Shown here: positions 23,729 through 32,508 of the stretch, one piece after another
Position numbering within the stretch: position 1 is the stretch's first letter
Layout of the letters: every line of letters starts with the position of its first letter
DNA from: Amedibacillus dolichus DSM 3991
GTDB lineage: Bacteria; Bacillota_I; Bacilli_A; Erysipelotrichales; Erysipelotrichaceae
Direction of reading: 5' to 3'
Length of the DNA stretch: 64,000 nucleotides
NCBI RefSeq assembly: GCF_000154285.1
Contig: NZ_DS483475.1
Coordinates: 62,001 to 126,000, forward strand
Notes under the pieces: generated by a model
Database searches by the model: none
What the model was told of the DNA's origin: nothing
The model's input: only the letters and a program-made list of their open reading frames with translations
Program-made: the position numbers and the translations under genes

Positions 23729-24292
23729 ATGATCAGTTCCAATGATTTAAAGCCGGGTATGACCATTCAACAGGACGGTGAGATTTATACCATTCTTGAA
23801 CAAAGTCAAAATAAGACAGCTCGTTCTGCGATGGTTGTAAAGGCAAAGGTAAGAAACTTAAGGACAGGAGCCAATGTAGAATTGTCATGGGGTGGGGGAG
23901 ATAAGGTTACTCCCGCTTTGATTGACAAACGTGAAATGCAGTATTTATATGATACAGATGAAGCACTTGTATTTATGGATAATGAAACTTATGAACAGAT
24001 TGAAATTGCCAAAGAACGCTTAAAGTGGGAAATTAATTTCCTGAAAGCAAATGATAATGTGAATATTTCCATGTATGAATCGGAAATTCTCGGTATTATT
24101 TTACCGGATAAAGTTGCTTTACGCGTTGTCGAATGTGAGCCGGCTGTAAAAGGCGATACCGCAACCGCCGCTAGCAAAAATGCAGTAGTAGAATCCGGCT
24201 TAGAGGTAAAGGTGCCGCTTTTCATTTCACAAGATGAAATTATCCTAATCAATACTTCCGATGGAAAATATTCCGGAAGAGCCAAAGATTAA
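23729..24292 (+). CDS. efp: Elongation factor P with non-canonical tip loop
   Basis: A 187-aa translation factor that rescues ribosomes stalled at polyproline. The three EF-P domains are present, with the C-terminal signature around KGDTATAASKNAVVESG. The domain I loop, which normally reads PGKG with a modifiable Lys, reads SQNKTARSAMVVKAK, so the tip position appears to be Arg. TAR-type loops resemble the YeiP paralogue, but the rest of the protein is EF-P. No modification enzyme gene is seen in the window. Confidence 0.9.
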   Translation: MISSNDLKPGMTIQQDGEIYTILEQSQNKTARSAMVVKAKVRNLRTGANVELSWGGGDKVTPALIDKREMQYLYDTDEALVFMDNETYEQIEIAKERLKWEINFLKANDNVNISMYESEILGIILPDKVALRVVECEPAVKGDTATAASKNAVVESGLEVKVPLFISQDEIILINTSDGKYSGRAKD

Positions 24293-24302
24293 TGTTTTTT
24301 AA

Positions 24303-24341
24303 AACGATGCGGGAACAAAATTACCGTATCGTTCTTTTTTT
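24303..24341 (+). terminator. Intrinsic terminator of efp
   Basis: AACGATGCGG (24303-24312) pairs with CCGTATCGTT (24324-24333) with one mismatch, then a C and seven T residues. Confidence 0.85.
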
Positions 24342-24386
24342 CGTATAAAAATGCGGATAATGATACAAAAGCAGCGGGCTTTTTGA

Positions 24387-24392
24387 TATAAT
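24387..24392 (+). promoter_or_regulatory. -10 element before the coiled-coil membrane protein
   Basis: TATAAT at 24387-24392, 27 nt before the start codon. No good -35 is visible at 16-18 nt. Confidence 0.45.
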
Positions 24393-24419
24393 TAAACTTA
24401 AGAATTAGGAGGGCTTTTC

Positions 24420-25283
24420 ATGGAAAAACTTTCACGTGTAAAAAAATACGCAGAGCTTCGAAAATCAATAGAAACCGAAAATGCAATCAGTGATGTATCG
24501 CGCGATGCAATGAGCAGTGAGCAGCAGGAGGCGTTGAAAAAATTTGATTCTTCGATTTTAAAGCGTGCCAATATTGAAAACGAAACCACACCGAAGCGTG
24601 AAAAAAACGAACCGCTGCAGCAAAGGGAAGCTAGCGATGTCGAGGATACTTTTACCAATGAATATTTAGATGATTTTATTCGTGAGGTACGTGAATATAA
24701 TATAAAAAAAGGAACTCGTGAAAACGAGGATACCCAAATTGATATTTTATCACAGCTAAGTGCTGCCAATCGTGCAAAACGAGCACATTATGTCGAACAG
24801 ATTGAAGATATCAAGGAGGCTGTTCCTTCTGATCTTGCACAGGCAGTTGCCAATCTTGTCGAAGATGATAACAATTCTTCTCAGGCTTCTGTAGAACATG
24901 AGGATCTATATGCTACTACCGAAATGTTGCTCGATAATGATACAAATTCACAGACCTCTCTTGAGGATATGGTAGAATCTTTGCAAAAGACACAGCCATT
25001 GCCAACGGCAGATGAGGAAACAGCTGTAAGTGAGGATACAGAAGATATAGATAATGAAGAAACGAATTTTGAAAACGATACAATGCATCGCAAACTAATG
25101 GAGGAAACTCAGCAGCTTCGCGTTCAAATGGACGAATATGAAGAAGAACTGACAGACTTATCCGATGGTGTTGAGAAAAACAATCGTATTTTAAATTTCA
25201 TTCTTGCATTTTTGATTTTTATTTTATTAGCTATTATTGGCTTTATTGCTTATTATATTTGGAAAGGTGGAATGCTGTCATGA
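24420..25283 (+). CDS. Unknown acidic coiled-coil protein with C-terminal anchor
   Basis: A 287-aa protein that I do not recognise. The N-terminal helix RVKKYAELRKSIE is basic, followed by a long acidic, Ser/Thr/Asn-rich disordered region. A predicted coiled coil (residues about 215-260, MHRKLMEETQQLRVQMDEYEE) leads to a single transmembrane helix (about 262-282) with a tiny tail. It looks like a tail-anchored cytoplasmic protein. The stop overlaps the cmk start by 4 nt, so it is coupled to cmk and der. A structural or scaffold role is a guess. Confidence 0.55.
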   Translation: MEKLSRVKKYAELRKSIETENAISDVSRDAMSSEQQEALKKFDSSILKRANIENETTPKREKNEPLQQREASDVEDTFTNEYLDDFIREVREYNIKKGTRENEDTQIDILSQLSAANRAKRAHYVEQIEDIKEAVPSDLAQAVANLVEDDNNSSQASVEHEDLYATTEMLLDNDTNSQTSLEDMVESLQKTQPLPTADEETAVSEDTEDIDNEETNFENDTMHRKLMEETQQLRVQMDEYEEELTDLSDGVEKNNRILNFILAFLIFILLAIIGFIAYYIWKGGMLS

Positions 25284-25942
25284 TCCGTTTTAATATTGCC
25301 ATTGACGGTCCAAGTGCGGCTGGAAAAAGTACCATTGCGAAAATTTTAGCAAAGGAATTAGGCTATGCTCATTTGGATACCGGTGCAATGTATCGCTGTG
25401 TGGGCTATTATTCTAAACTTCATCACGTCGATCAAAAGGACGAAGATGCGTTGGTAGCGATGATGAAAGAGATGGAAATCGCCTTTGATTCCGATGGACA
25501 TGTATTTATCAACCAAGAGGACGTATCTACGGAAATCCGTCAAAACGATATTTCTATGATGGCCAGCAACGTATCGGCATTTCCGAAGGTAAGGGCACAT
25601 TTGGTGAATCTACAACAAAAAATTGCAGCAAATAAAGGGTATATTTTAGATGGCCGAGACATCGGTACAGTTGTCTTGCCTGATGCGGAGATTAAAATTT
25701 TCATGGTTGCCAGTGTTGAGGCACGAGCAAAGCGTCGTTATAAGGAATATTTAGATAAACAAATCGAAGCGGATTACGATGTCATTTATAAGGATATCGA
25801 AACAAGGGATTATCAAGACACTCATCGTGCGACCTCGCCTTTAAAAAAAGCAGAGGACGCACTTGAAATCGACACTTCTGCCATGTCGATTGATGAGGTC
25901 GTTATTGCAATTCAAAGCTATATATCCGCAAAGCTAGGATAG
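25280..25942 (+). CDS. cmk: Cytidylate kinase
   Basis: A 220-aa nucleoside monophosphate kinase that phosphorylates CMP/dCMP. P-loop [16 protein letters not shown]-binding LDTGAMYR and [13 protein letters not shown] are all present. The ATG at 25280 lies in an ATGA overlap with the previous stop and follows AAGGTGG; a longer frame from 25259 adds seven non-family residues. It is followed after 13 nt by der, as in many Firmicutes. Confidence 0.95.
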   Translation: MIRFNIAIDGPSAAGKSTIAKILAKELGYAHLDTGAMYRCVGYYSKLHHVDQKDEDALVAMMKEMEIAFDSDGHVFINQEDVSTEIRQNDISMMASNVSAFPKVRAHLVNLQQKIAANKGYILDGRDIGTVVLPDAEIKIFMVASVEARAKRRYKEYLDKQIEADYDVIYKDIETRDYQDTHRATSPLKKAEDALEIDTSAMSIDEVVIAIQSYISAKLG

Positions 25943-25955
25943 GAGGCTGATATCA

Positions 25956-27266
25956 ATGATACATGGAGTTGTCGCAATTGTCGGACGTCCGAATGTCGGA
26001 AAATCAACGATTTTTAATCGCATCATCGGCGAACGAAAAAGCATTGTAGAGGATACCCCTGGAGTAACAAGAGATCGCATATATGGAAAAGCCGAATGGC
26101 TGACAAAAGAATTTCGATTGATTGATACCGGCGGTATTCAATTGGAAGATCAGGATTTCCAACAAGAAATTCAAATGCAGGTGGAAATCGCTATTGAAGA
26201 AGCCGATGCGATCGTTTTTGTTGTCAGCGGTCGTGAAGGGGTTACCCGAGATGATGAATACATTGCCCGCCTATTGCAGAAAACAAATAAAAAAATCATC
26301 TTAGCTGTTAATAAAATTGATGATGAAAGTTTACAGCCAAGCATTTATGAATTTTATCAGCTTGGTGTTGGTGATCCAATTGCCGTTTCTGGGTCCCATG
26401 GCATTGGAATCGGTGATATTTTAGATGAAATCGTCCACAGCTTTCCAAAAAAAGCTTTTAATGAATATGAAGGTATGACGCGTTTTTGTTTGATTGGACG
26501 TCCGAATGTCGGAAAAAGTTCTTTGGTAAATGCCATTCTTGATCAAGACAGAGTAATTGTTTCCAATATTGAGGGAACAACACGCGATGCAATTGATACT
26601 CCTTTTACAAGAGAAGGAAAGGATTATGTCGTAATTGATACGGCCGGTATTCGCCGTCGCGGAAAGGTTTATGAAAATATCGAAAAATACTCTGTTCTAC
26701 GTGCGATGAGTGCGATTGAGCGCAGTGATGTCGTCTTAGTAGTGATTGATGGTGAAACCGGTATTCGAGAACAGGATAAGCATGTTGCCGGTTATGCCCA
26801 TGAAGCAGGCAAAGGCGTTATTATCGTTTATAACAAATGGGACGCTGTTGAAAAAGATGAGCGAACCATGGTAAAAATCGAAAAAGAAATTTATGCACAT
26901 TTTCTATATTTGAATTATGCACCGATCGTTTTTGTATCTGCATTAAAAAAACAACGCATTCATACACTGCTTCCGATGATTGATGAAGTACATGATTATT
27001 CTTTGCTGCGCATTCCAACCAATGTATTAAATGAGGTTATTATGGACGCTCAACTTATGACACCACCTCCGACACATAAAGGGCAGCGGTTAAAAATTTA
27101 TTATGCTTCACAGGTTTCAACAGCACCGCCGACACTTGTTTTATTTGTGAATGATCCGGAGCTGCTGCATTTCAGTTACAGCCGCTATTTAGAAAATCGT
27201 CTGCGTGAAGCATTTGGATTTAAAGGCACAACATTGCGTATTATCGCCCGTGAGAAGAACAACTAA
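25956..27266 (+). CDS. der: Ribosome biogenesis GTPase Der (EngA)
   Basis: A 436-aa protein with two tandem GTPase domains and a C-terminal KH-like domain; it assists 50S assembly. Domain 1 has [11 protein letters not shown] and DTPGVTRDR. Domain 2 has [20 protein letters not shown] and NKWDAVEKD. The C-terminus (about 350-436) is the KH-like part. Length and motif order match Der exactly. Confidence 0.97.
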   Translation: MIHGVVAIVGRPNVGKSTIFNRIIGERKSIVEDTPGVTRDRIYGKAEWLTKEFRLIDTGGIQLEDQDFQQEIQMQVEIAIEEADAIVFVVSGREGVTRDDEYIARLLQKTNKKIILAVNKIDDESLQPSIYEFYQLGVGDPIAVSGSHGIGIGDILDEIVHSFPKKAFNEYEGMTRFCLIGRPNVGKSSLVNAILDQDRVIVSNIEGTTRDAIDTPFTREGKDYVVIDTAGIRRRGKVYENIEKYSVLRAMSAIERSDVVLVVIDGETGIREQDKHVAGYAHEAGKGVIIVYNKWDAVEKDERTMVKIEKEIYAHFLYLNYAPIVFVSALKKQRIHTLLPMIDEVHDYSLLRIPTNVLNEVIMDAQLMTPPPTHKGQRLKIYYASQVSTAPPTLVLFVNDPELLHFSYSRYLENRLREAFGFKGTTLRIIAREKNN

Positions 27267-27290
27267 TGGTACCTTATGGTATCATTTTTC
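27266..27290 (+). terminator. Intrinsic terminator of the cmk-der unit
   Basis: ATGGTACC pairs with GGTATCAT (one G-U) around a short TTAT loop, then five T residues. It begins at the last base of the der stop. Confidence 0.75.
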
Positions 27291-27324
27291 ATTCCTATTA
27301 TAGATTTTAACCGTCCGTTCATGC

Positions 27325-27330
27325 TATAAT
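27325..27330 (+). promoter_or_regulatory. -10 element of prfC
   Basis: TATAAT preceded by TGC (TGn-like extended -10 region ATGCTATAAT), 33 nt before the prfC start. The -35 region is weak. Confidence 0.5.
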
Positions 27331-27363
27331 AGGACAGCATTTGGAATTTAAAGGAGGTATTGT

Positions 27364-28953
27364 ATGGCAAATATCATAGAAGAAATCAAACGCAGAAGAA
27401 CCTTTGCCATTATTTCCCACCCCGATGCCGGGAAAACAACGCTTACGGAAAAGCTGCTATTGTATGGTGGGGCTATTCAACAGGCAGGTAGTGTAAAAGG
27501 ACGAAAGGCCAATAAGCATGCTGTCAGTGATTGGATGGAAATCGAGAAACAAAGAGGAATTTCGGTTACCAGCAGCGTATTGCAATTTGAATATGATAAT
27601 TGCTGTATCAATATCCTAGATACACCCGGACACCAAGACTTTTCCGAAGATACCTATCGCACACTTATGGCAGCGGATTCCGCCGTTATGGTAATTGATG
27701 CCAGCAAAGGTGTTGAAGCACAGACAAAAAAACTATTTAAGGTTTGCTTATTACGCAAAATTCCAATCTTTACCTTTATCAACAAAATGGATCGTCAAGC
27801 CAAAGATCCTTTTGAACTTATGGAGCATATTGAACAAGAGCTTGGTATTGCTACTTATGCGATGAATTGGCCAATTGGATCTGGCAAAGAATTTAAAGGT
27901 GTATATGAACGTGATCATCAGCGTATCATTGCTTTTCATGGCGGAGATCATGGACAACGAGCAGCGGATATTTCCGAAGGAAGCTTGGAGGACGAATCCT
28001 TCCGTGATATTTTAGGCGATCATTTCTTTGAAAAGCTTAAGGAAGATAGTGAGCTTTTGGACATTGCCGCAACAGAATTTGATCCTGAAGCCATTGCGAA
28101 AGGAGAACTGACACCGGTCTTTTTCGGTAGTGCTTTAACCAATTTTGGAGTTCAGCCTTTTTTAGAACACTTTTTATCCATGACTTCATCTCCTTTACCA
28201 CGTGAAAGCAGCAAAGGAATGATTGATCCTTTTCAAGATAACTTCTCTGCCTTTGTTTTTAAAATTCAAGCCAATATGAATAAAGCACATCGCGATCGTA
28301 TCGCCTTTATGCGTATTTGCAGCGGAAAATTTGAAAAGGGCATGGAGGTTACTCTTGTTCAACAAAATAAGAAAATCAAACTTTCACAGCCACAGCAATT
28401 TATGGCACAGGATCGTGAAATTGTCGAAGAGGCCTATGCCGGTGATGTCATCGGTGTCTTTGATCCGGGAATTTTCTCTATCGGAGATACGCTTTGTAGC
28501 AAAGAAAAATTTGAATTTAAAAAAATTCCGACCTTTGCGCCAGAGCATTTCGCACGTGTAACACAAAAGGATACCATGAAGCGTAAACAGTTCATGAAGG
28601 GGATTACCCAAATTGCCCAAGAGGGTGCTATTCAAGTCTTTCAAGAGATCAACATCGGTATGGAAGAAATCATTGTCGGTGGAGTAGGTGTCTTACAGTT
28701 TGACGTATTAGAACAGCGCTTAAAAAGTGAATATAATGTCGATATCAAGCTGGAGATTTTACCTTATCAATGTGTTCGCTGGATTGATGATCAAAGCCTC
28801 GATCCAAACACTTTAAATTTAACCCAAGATTCCAAACGAGTTCGTGATCTAAAAGGACGTAATCTGATTATTTTCATGAACAATTGGGGAATCAAGTGGG
28901 CACTTGATCAAAACAAAAACTTATCTCTCAGTGATGTCGGAACTATTGAGTAA
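27364..28953 (+). CDS. prfC: Peptide chain release factor 3
   Basis: A 529-aa translational GTPase that recycles RF1/RF2. G1 is SHPDAGKTTLTEKLL, the switch region carries KQRGISVTSSV, G3 is DTPGHQDFSEDTYR and G4 is NKMDR. Domains II and III follow (VGVLQFDVLEQRLKSEYNV). AAAGGAGGT at 27350-27358 gives the start. It sits alone between two terminators and breaks the der-spoIVA neighbourhood, where B. subtilis has gpsA. Confidence 0.95.
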   Translation: MANIIEEIKRRRTFAIISHPDAGKTTLTEKLLLYGGAIQQAGSVKGRKANKHAVSDWMEIEKQRGISVTSSVLQFEYDNCCINILDTPGHQDFSEDTYRTLMAADSAVMVIDASKGVEAQTKKLFKVCLLRKIPIFTFINKMDRQAKDPFELMEHIEQELGIATYAMNWPIGSGKEFKGVYERDHQRIIAFHGGDHGQRAADISEGSLEDESFRDILGDHFFEKLKEDSELLDIAATEFDPEAIAKGELTPVFFGSALTNFGVQPFLEHFLSMTSSPLPRESSKGMIDPFQDNFSAFVFKIQANMNKAHRDRIAFMRICSGKFEKGMEVTLVQQNKKIKLSQPQQFMAQDREIVEEAYAGDVIGVFDPGIFSIGDTLCSKEKFEFKKIPTFAPEHFARVTQKDTMKRKQFMKGITQIAQEGAIQVFQEINIGMEEIIVGGVGVLQFDVLEQRLKSEYNVDIKLEILPYQCVRWIDDQSLDPNTLNLTQDSKRVRDLKGRNLIIFMNNWGIKWALDQNKNLSLSDVGTIE

Positions 28954-28956
28954 TCC

Positions 28957-28985
28957 AAAGGACAGCTTATGCTGTTCTTTTCTTT
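28957..28985 (+). terminator. Intrinsic terminator of prfC
   Basis: GGACAGC pairs with GCTGTTC around TTAT, followed by TTTTCTTT. Confidence 0.75.
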
Positions 28986-28989
28986 AAGC

Positions 28990-29016
28990 ATAATCTTGAG
29001 TGTTTATTCATAAGCT
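28990..29016 (+). promoter_or_regulatory. Sigma-E-like promoter of spoIVA
   Basis: ATAAT (28990-28994), 14-nt spacer, CATAAGCT (29009-29016), compared with sigma-E ATATT and CATACAnT. The same 14-nt spacing occurs before spoIIM and the spoIIIAH-like gene. spoIVA is a known sigma-E gene in B. subtilis. Confidence 0.5.
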
Positions 29017-29041
29017 TAGAATGACTAAGGGAGGTAACATC

Positions 29042-30520
29042 ATGAATACCACAGAGATTATGAAAAATATAGCACAGCGATGTGGCGGTGATATATACTT
29101 AGGTATTGTCGGTCCGGTTCGTGTCGGAAAATCAACATTTATTAAAGAATTTATGGATAAAGCAGTGCTTCCGTATGTTCCTGATGAATATGAAAAAGCA
29201 CGTATGATTGATGAACTGCCACAAGCGGGAATTGGTAAAACGATCATGACTACAGAACCGAAATTTGTACCAAACAATGCAGCAACCATTGAATTTGATG
29301 ATGGATTTAAAGTAAATGTACGATTGGTAGATTGTGTCGGCTTTGTCATACCCGAAGCAAAAGGATATAAAGATGAAGATGGTGTACGCATGGTTCGAAC
29401 ACCATGGAGTGAAGAACCGATGCCATTTAACGAAGCTGCTAAGTTGGGAACACAAAAGGTTATCCAAGATCATTCTACAATCGGAGTTGTAATCACAACA
29501 GATGGATCGATATCAGATTTAAGTCGTGAGGCCTATATTGAAGCAGAAGCCGAGGTTATTGATGAATTGCAAAGTATCGGAAAGCCATTCATTATCATTG
29601 TAAATAGTGCCGATGTTCATTCGATGGCTTGTAATGCTGTTGTTGAAAAGCTAAAGGAAAAATACAATGTACCGGTACTAGCAATTCGAGCAAATCAATT
29701 AAGCGAAGCAGATATTCATAATCTTCTGCGGGAAGCACTGTATGAATTTCCGGTGTCGGAAATCAATATCAATATGCCGAAATGGGTTGCTGTTTTAAAT
29801 GACGATCATTGGCTGAAGCAAAGCTTTAATGAAACCATCGCAAATAGTATGGCAAGTGTCGAAAAACTTCGTGAAGTTGAAAACATTGCAGCTATACTTG
29901 CCGAAAACGAATATATTGATGGTAGTAATCTTGCAACCATTGATGCAGGCAGTGGTTGTGTTGCTGTTGATATCAGCATTCGAAATGGGTTGTATAACGA
30001 AATTTTAAAGGAGATTATGGGAGTTGAAATCCATGATAAAGCCGAACTTATTTCTTTGATGCAGGATTACAGCAAAGCAAAGAGGGAATATGATACTGTT
30101 TCCAGTGCTTTGAAAATGGTGAAACAAACCGGTTATGGCTTTGCCAGTGCTTCCCTTAGCGATATTGAGCTAAGCAAGCCCGAAATCATCAAACAAGGCA
30201 ATCGCTATGGAGTACGCTTAAAAGCGGTTGCCCCAAGCATTCACATGATCAAAGTAGATGTTGAAAGCAGCTTCGAACCGATTATCGGCTCTAAACAACA
30301 AAGTGAAGAGCTGATCCATTATTTACTACGTGATGAAGGAGAAAACGAACAAGCGATTTGGGATTCTGAAATTTTCGGTCGCAAACTTTCCGATTTAATA
30401 CGTGATGGACTCAATGCCAAGCTATCCATGATACCGGAAGCTGCACGCTTAAAGCTTCAGGATATCCTTACGAAGCTCGTTAATAAAGGTAAGGGAAATG
30501 TTATTGCCGTAGTGCTTTAA
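29042..30520 (+). CDS. spoIVA: Stage IV sporulation protein A (spore coat ATPase)
   Basis: A 492-aa TRAFAC-class ATPase that polymerises on the forespore surface as the coat basement layer. The Walker A motif GPVRVGKSTF, the Sensor-like TTEPKFVPN segment, DCVGFVIPEA and NSADVHS are typical. The long C-terminal part ends hydrophobic (GKGNVIAVVL), as in SpoIVA, which uses its C-terminus to bind SpoVM. The ATG at 29042 follows AGGGAGGT (29028-29035). Next to hup, as in B. subtilis. Confidence 0.96.
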   Translation: MNTTEIMKNIAQRCGGDIYLGIVGPVRVGKSTFIKEFMDKAVLPYVPDEYEKARMIDELPQAGIGKTIMTTEPKFVPNNAATIEFDDGFKVNVRLVDCVGFVIPEAKGYKDEDGVRMVRTPWSEEPMPFNEAAKLGTQKVIQDHSTIGVVITTDGSISDLSREAYIEAEAEVIDELQSIGKPFIIIVNSADVHSMACNAVVEKLKEKYNVPVLAIRANQLSEADIHNLLREALYEFPVSEININMPKWVAVLNDDHWLKQSFNETIANSMASVEKLREVENIAAILAENEYIDGSNLATIDAGSGCVAVDISIRNGLYNEILKEIMGVEIHDKAELISLMQDYSKAKREYDTVSSALKMVKQTGYGFASASLSDIELSKPEIIKQGNRYGVRLKAVAPSIHMIKVDVESSFEPIIGSKQQSEELIHYLLRDEGENEQAIWDSEIFGRKLSDLIRDGLNAKLSMIPEAARLKLQDILTKLVNKGKGNVIAVVL

Positions 30521-30568
30521 TACCACATTTACGCATACTATGTGAAATCATATTCTTTGTGTTTTTTA

Positions 30569-30597
30569 TTGAAATAGTTCACGTTCAATGGTATCAT
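30569..30597 (+). promoter_or_regulatory. Sigma-A promoter of hup
   Basis: TTGAAA (30569-30574), 17 nt, TATCAT (30592-30597). Confidence 0.65.
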
Positions 30598-30621
30598 ATA
30601 AGTATGTTGGAGGTATAAAAC

Positions 30622-30906
30622 ATGAGTGAAATTCTTAACAAAAAAGCGTTAGCAGAAAGCTTAGCTGAAAAATTAGAAATGACAAAAAAAGATGCTGGTG
30701 TCGCTGTTGATACAGTGTTTGAAGAAATTACTGCCATTCTTGCAAAAGGCGGAAAAGTTGAAATTTCCGGTTTTGGAAAATTTGAAGTTGCAGAAAGACC
30801 TGAACGTATGGGAATCAACCCCGCTACAAAGGAACAGATTAAAATTGCTGCTTCAAAAGCCCCAAAATTCAAAGCTGCTAAAGCTTTAAAAGATGCTGTA
30901 AAGTAA
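30622..30906 (+). CDS. hup: HU-family DNA-binding protein
   Basis: A 94-aa nucleoid protein that bends DNA as a dimer. The helical N-half (NKKALAESLAEKLEMTKKDAG) and the conserved GKVEISGFGKFEVAERPER lead into the beta-arm, which reads RMGINPATKEQI. The intercalating Pro is kept, but the usual Arg before Asn-Pro is Ile. The final KAAKALKDAVK helix is normal. RBS TTGGAGG lies before the ATG. Confidence 0.95.
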   Translation: MSEILNKKALAESLAEKLEMTKKDAGVAVDTVFEEITAILAKGGKVEISGFGKFEVAERPERMGINPATKEQIKIAASKAPKFKAAKALKDAVK

Positions 30907-30931
30907 TAAAAGCTCTAACAAAAAAGACTCC

Positions 30932-30960
30932 ATGACAAGCACAAAGCTTGTCATTTTATT
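30932..30960 (+). terminator. Intrinsic terminator of hup
   Basis: A 9-bp perfect stem (ATGACAAGC with GCTTGTCAT), loop ACAAA, then TTTATTT. Confidence 0.85.
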
Positions 30961-31010
30961 TATAAACTTCCGGCAAATTTATATATACCTATTCAATAAA
31001 CGAGAAACGA

Positions 31011-31037
31011 GGTTAGTCTTGATTGTTTGTACTAACC
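31011..31037 (-). terminator. Weak hairpin after the small membrane protein gene
   Basis: GGTTAGT (31011-31017) pairs with ACTAACC (31031-31037). On the minus strand it follows the stop at 31052, with only a poor T tract. Confidence 0.35.
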
Positions 31038-31051
31038 CCATTTAATGAAAA

Positions 31052-31447
31052 TCAATCATGAATATAGAACTTTTGTTTATAATGCAAAATAAGTAGCATG
31101 ATATATAACACTAAGAAACTTCCAAATACAAATATATTTAATTGTATTTGACTATACATTAGATTACGCAATGCAAAAGGAAGATATTTTGATAAGAATA
31201 CAATCGAAAGAATTTCACCTATGCCTATATACACCGTTATAGCATTGAAAACTATTTTTCTTATAAAGAAGCAATAGATATAAATACACATAATAAGAAA
31301 GTATATAGCCATATTCAATAATAAATTAAGGCTTACAGTGTATTCAGTCAATTCATTATAAATTGGCATATTGATATAAGTATTTAATACTAACACATAC
31401 GGCAACACGACAATAAAGATATTAGGAAGAATTTTTTTGTTTTCCAT
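31052..31447 (-). CDS. Small four-TM membrane protein, unknown
   Basis: A 131-aa hydrophobic protein with about four membrane helices (residues near 8-26, 40-62, 66-86 and 100-122) and short charged ends. No motif is recognised. Its base composition is very AT-rich compared with the flanking housekeeping genes. It is divergent from a MerR-type regulator 140 bp away with similar composition, which suggests an acquired regulator-target pair. Confidence 0.5.
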   Translation of the reverse strand: MENKKILPNIFIVVLPYVLVLNTYINMPIYNELTEYTVSLNLLLNMAIYFLIMCIYIYCFFIRKIVFNAITVYIGIGEILSIVFLSKYLPFALRNLMYSQIQLNIFVFGSFLVLYIMLLILHYKQKFYIHD

Positions 31448-31586
31448 AAAATATCACCTGCTTACGTTCAACCACCAAAATAATATACTGCGCATATCAA
31501 TAAATAATATAATTAGCAAAATCCTCATTTATTTCTTTACTTTCTTCCATACTTTAATGATATGTTAATAGAGGAGGTGAAATAAT

Positions 31587-32372
31587 ATGTTACAGATAAA
31601 TAAATTTGCAAAGTTATGTCATTGCAAGGCTTCACTATTAAGATATTACGATTCGCATGGAATATTAGTTCCATGTTATATTGATGATTTAACAGGATAT
31701 AGGTATTATCAAAGTGAACAAGCTTTAGATTTTTATAGGATTAAACAACTTCAAAGTTGTGGATTGTCCATTAAAGAAATTAAAGCATGTAAAAACAAAA
31801 GTGATGATGAAGTGATCGGTATTTTAAATATGAAACTAAACGAACAAAAACAAATCGTCAATTCAATAGAAAATCTAATCCATACATATCAGGAGGATAA
31901 AATGAAATTAGAAGAAACCGTTAATAAATTTAACAAACAGCATTTGCTGAATGTAGAATCAAAACATAATAAATTGAATCTATCTATACATGGAAATAAT
32001 TTGTGTCTAAATTTTAATAAAAAAACAGATAAAATAGCAGAATTGCTAAATACTATGCAAAAACAATCACTTATTTATTTTGAAGATTTTGATGATTTAA
32101 CAATGTATGAAAATGAAACATGGAATTATACAAAGATTGCATCTGGTTGGAATACTAAAAATGAATTGTTAAAAATGATTGAACAGTCCCAAATTGATAA
32201 AAAAATATGTATTCATCTATTTAATATCAATGAATCTATAAATCTATTTGATATTGCGGATATTATGAATTTGGCTGATGAAAATGGATACCATACAGAT
32301 ACAAGCTTGTTTAATGTAAGCTTATCTTTAGATGGGATAAACAATTATGCAATCGTTTATGTAGATAAATAA
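31587..32372 (+). CDS. MerR-family transcriptional regulator
   Basis: A 261-aa regulator with an N-terminal winged helix of the MerR family: INKFAKLCHCKASLLRYYD, then DDLTGYRYYQSEQ and an effector-linked helix DFYRIKQLQSCGLSIKEI. A coiled coil follows (about 75-120), and the C-terminal 140 residues may be an effector domain of unknown ligand. AGGAGGTGA precedes the start. Being divergent from the small membrane protein, it probably controls that gene and itself. AT-rich codon use suggests transfer. Confidence 0.75.
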   Translation: MLQINKFAKLCHCKASLLRYYDSHGILVPCYIDDLTGYRYYQSEQALDFYRIKQLQSCGLSIKEIKACKNKSDDEVIGILNMKLNEQKQIVNSIENLIHTYQEDKMKLEETVNKFNKQHLLNVESKHNKLNLSIHGNNLCLNFNKKTDKIAELLNTMQKQSLIYFEDFDDLTMYENETWNYTKIASGWNTKNELLKMIEQSQIDKKICIHLFNINESINLFDIADIMNLADENGYHTDTSLFNVSLSLDGINNYAIVYVDK

Positions 32373-32401
32373 ACTTATTTTGCAATATTTACGATAAAAA
32401 C

Positions 32402-32424
32402 AAATGGCTTAATTGCCATTTTAT
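32402..32424 (+). terminator. Short terminator-like hairpin after the MerR gene
   Basis: AAATGGC (32402-32408) pairs with GCCATTT (32414-32420), followed by TAT only; weak. Confidence 0.4.
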
Positions 32425-32484
32425 CAAATATATATTACTTCGCATAATGTATGTTATGTAATTTTAATAGATATTTGACAGTAT

Positions 32485-32506
32485 AATAAAAAGGACATTT
32501 GTCCTC
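32485..32506 (-). terminator. Terminator after gatD (minus strand)
   Basis: AGGACA/TGTCCT stem (32492-32505) followed on the minus strand by TTTTTATT. Confidence 0.6.
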
Positions 32507-32508
32507 TT

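Noticed and set aside
32475-32489. TTGACAGTATAATAA as a promoter
   Set aside because: The -35-like and -10-like hexamers are only 1 nt apart, so no functional spacing exists.
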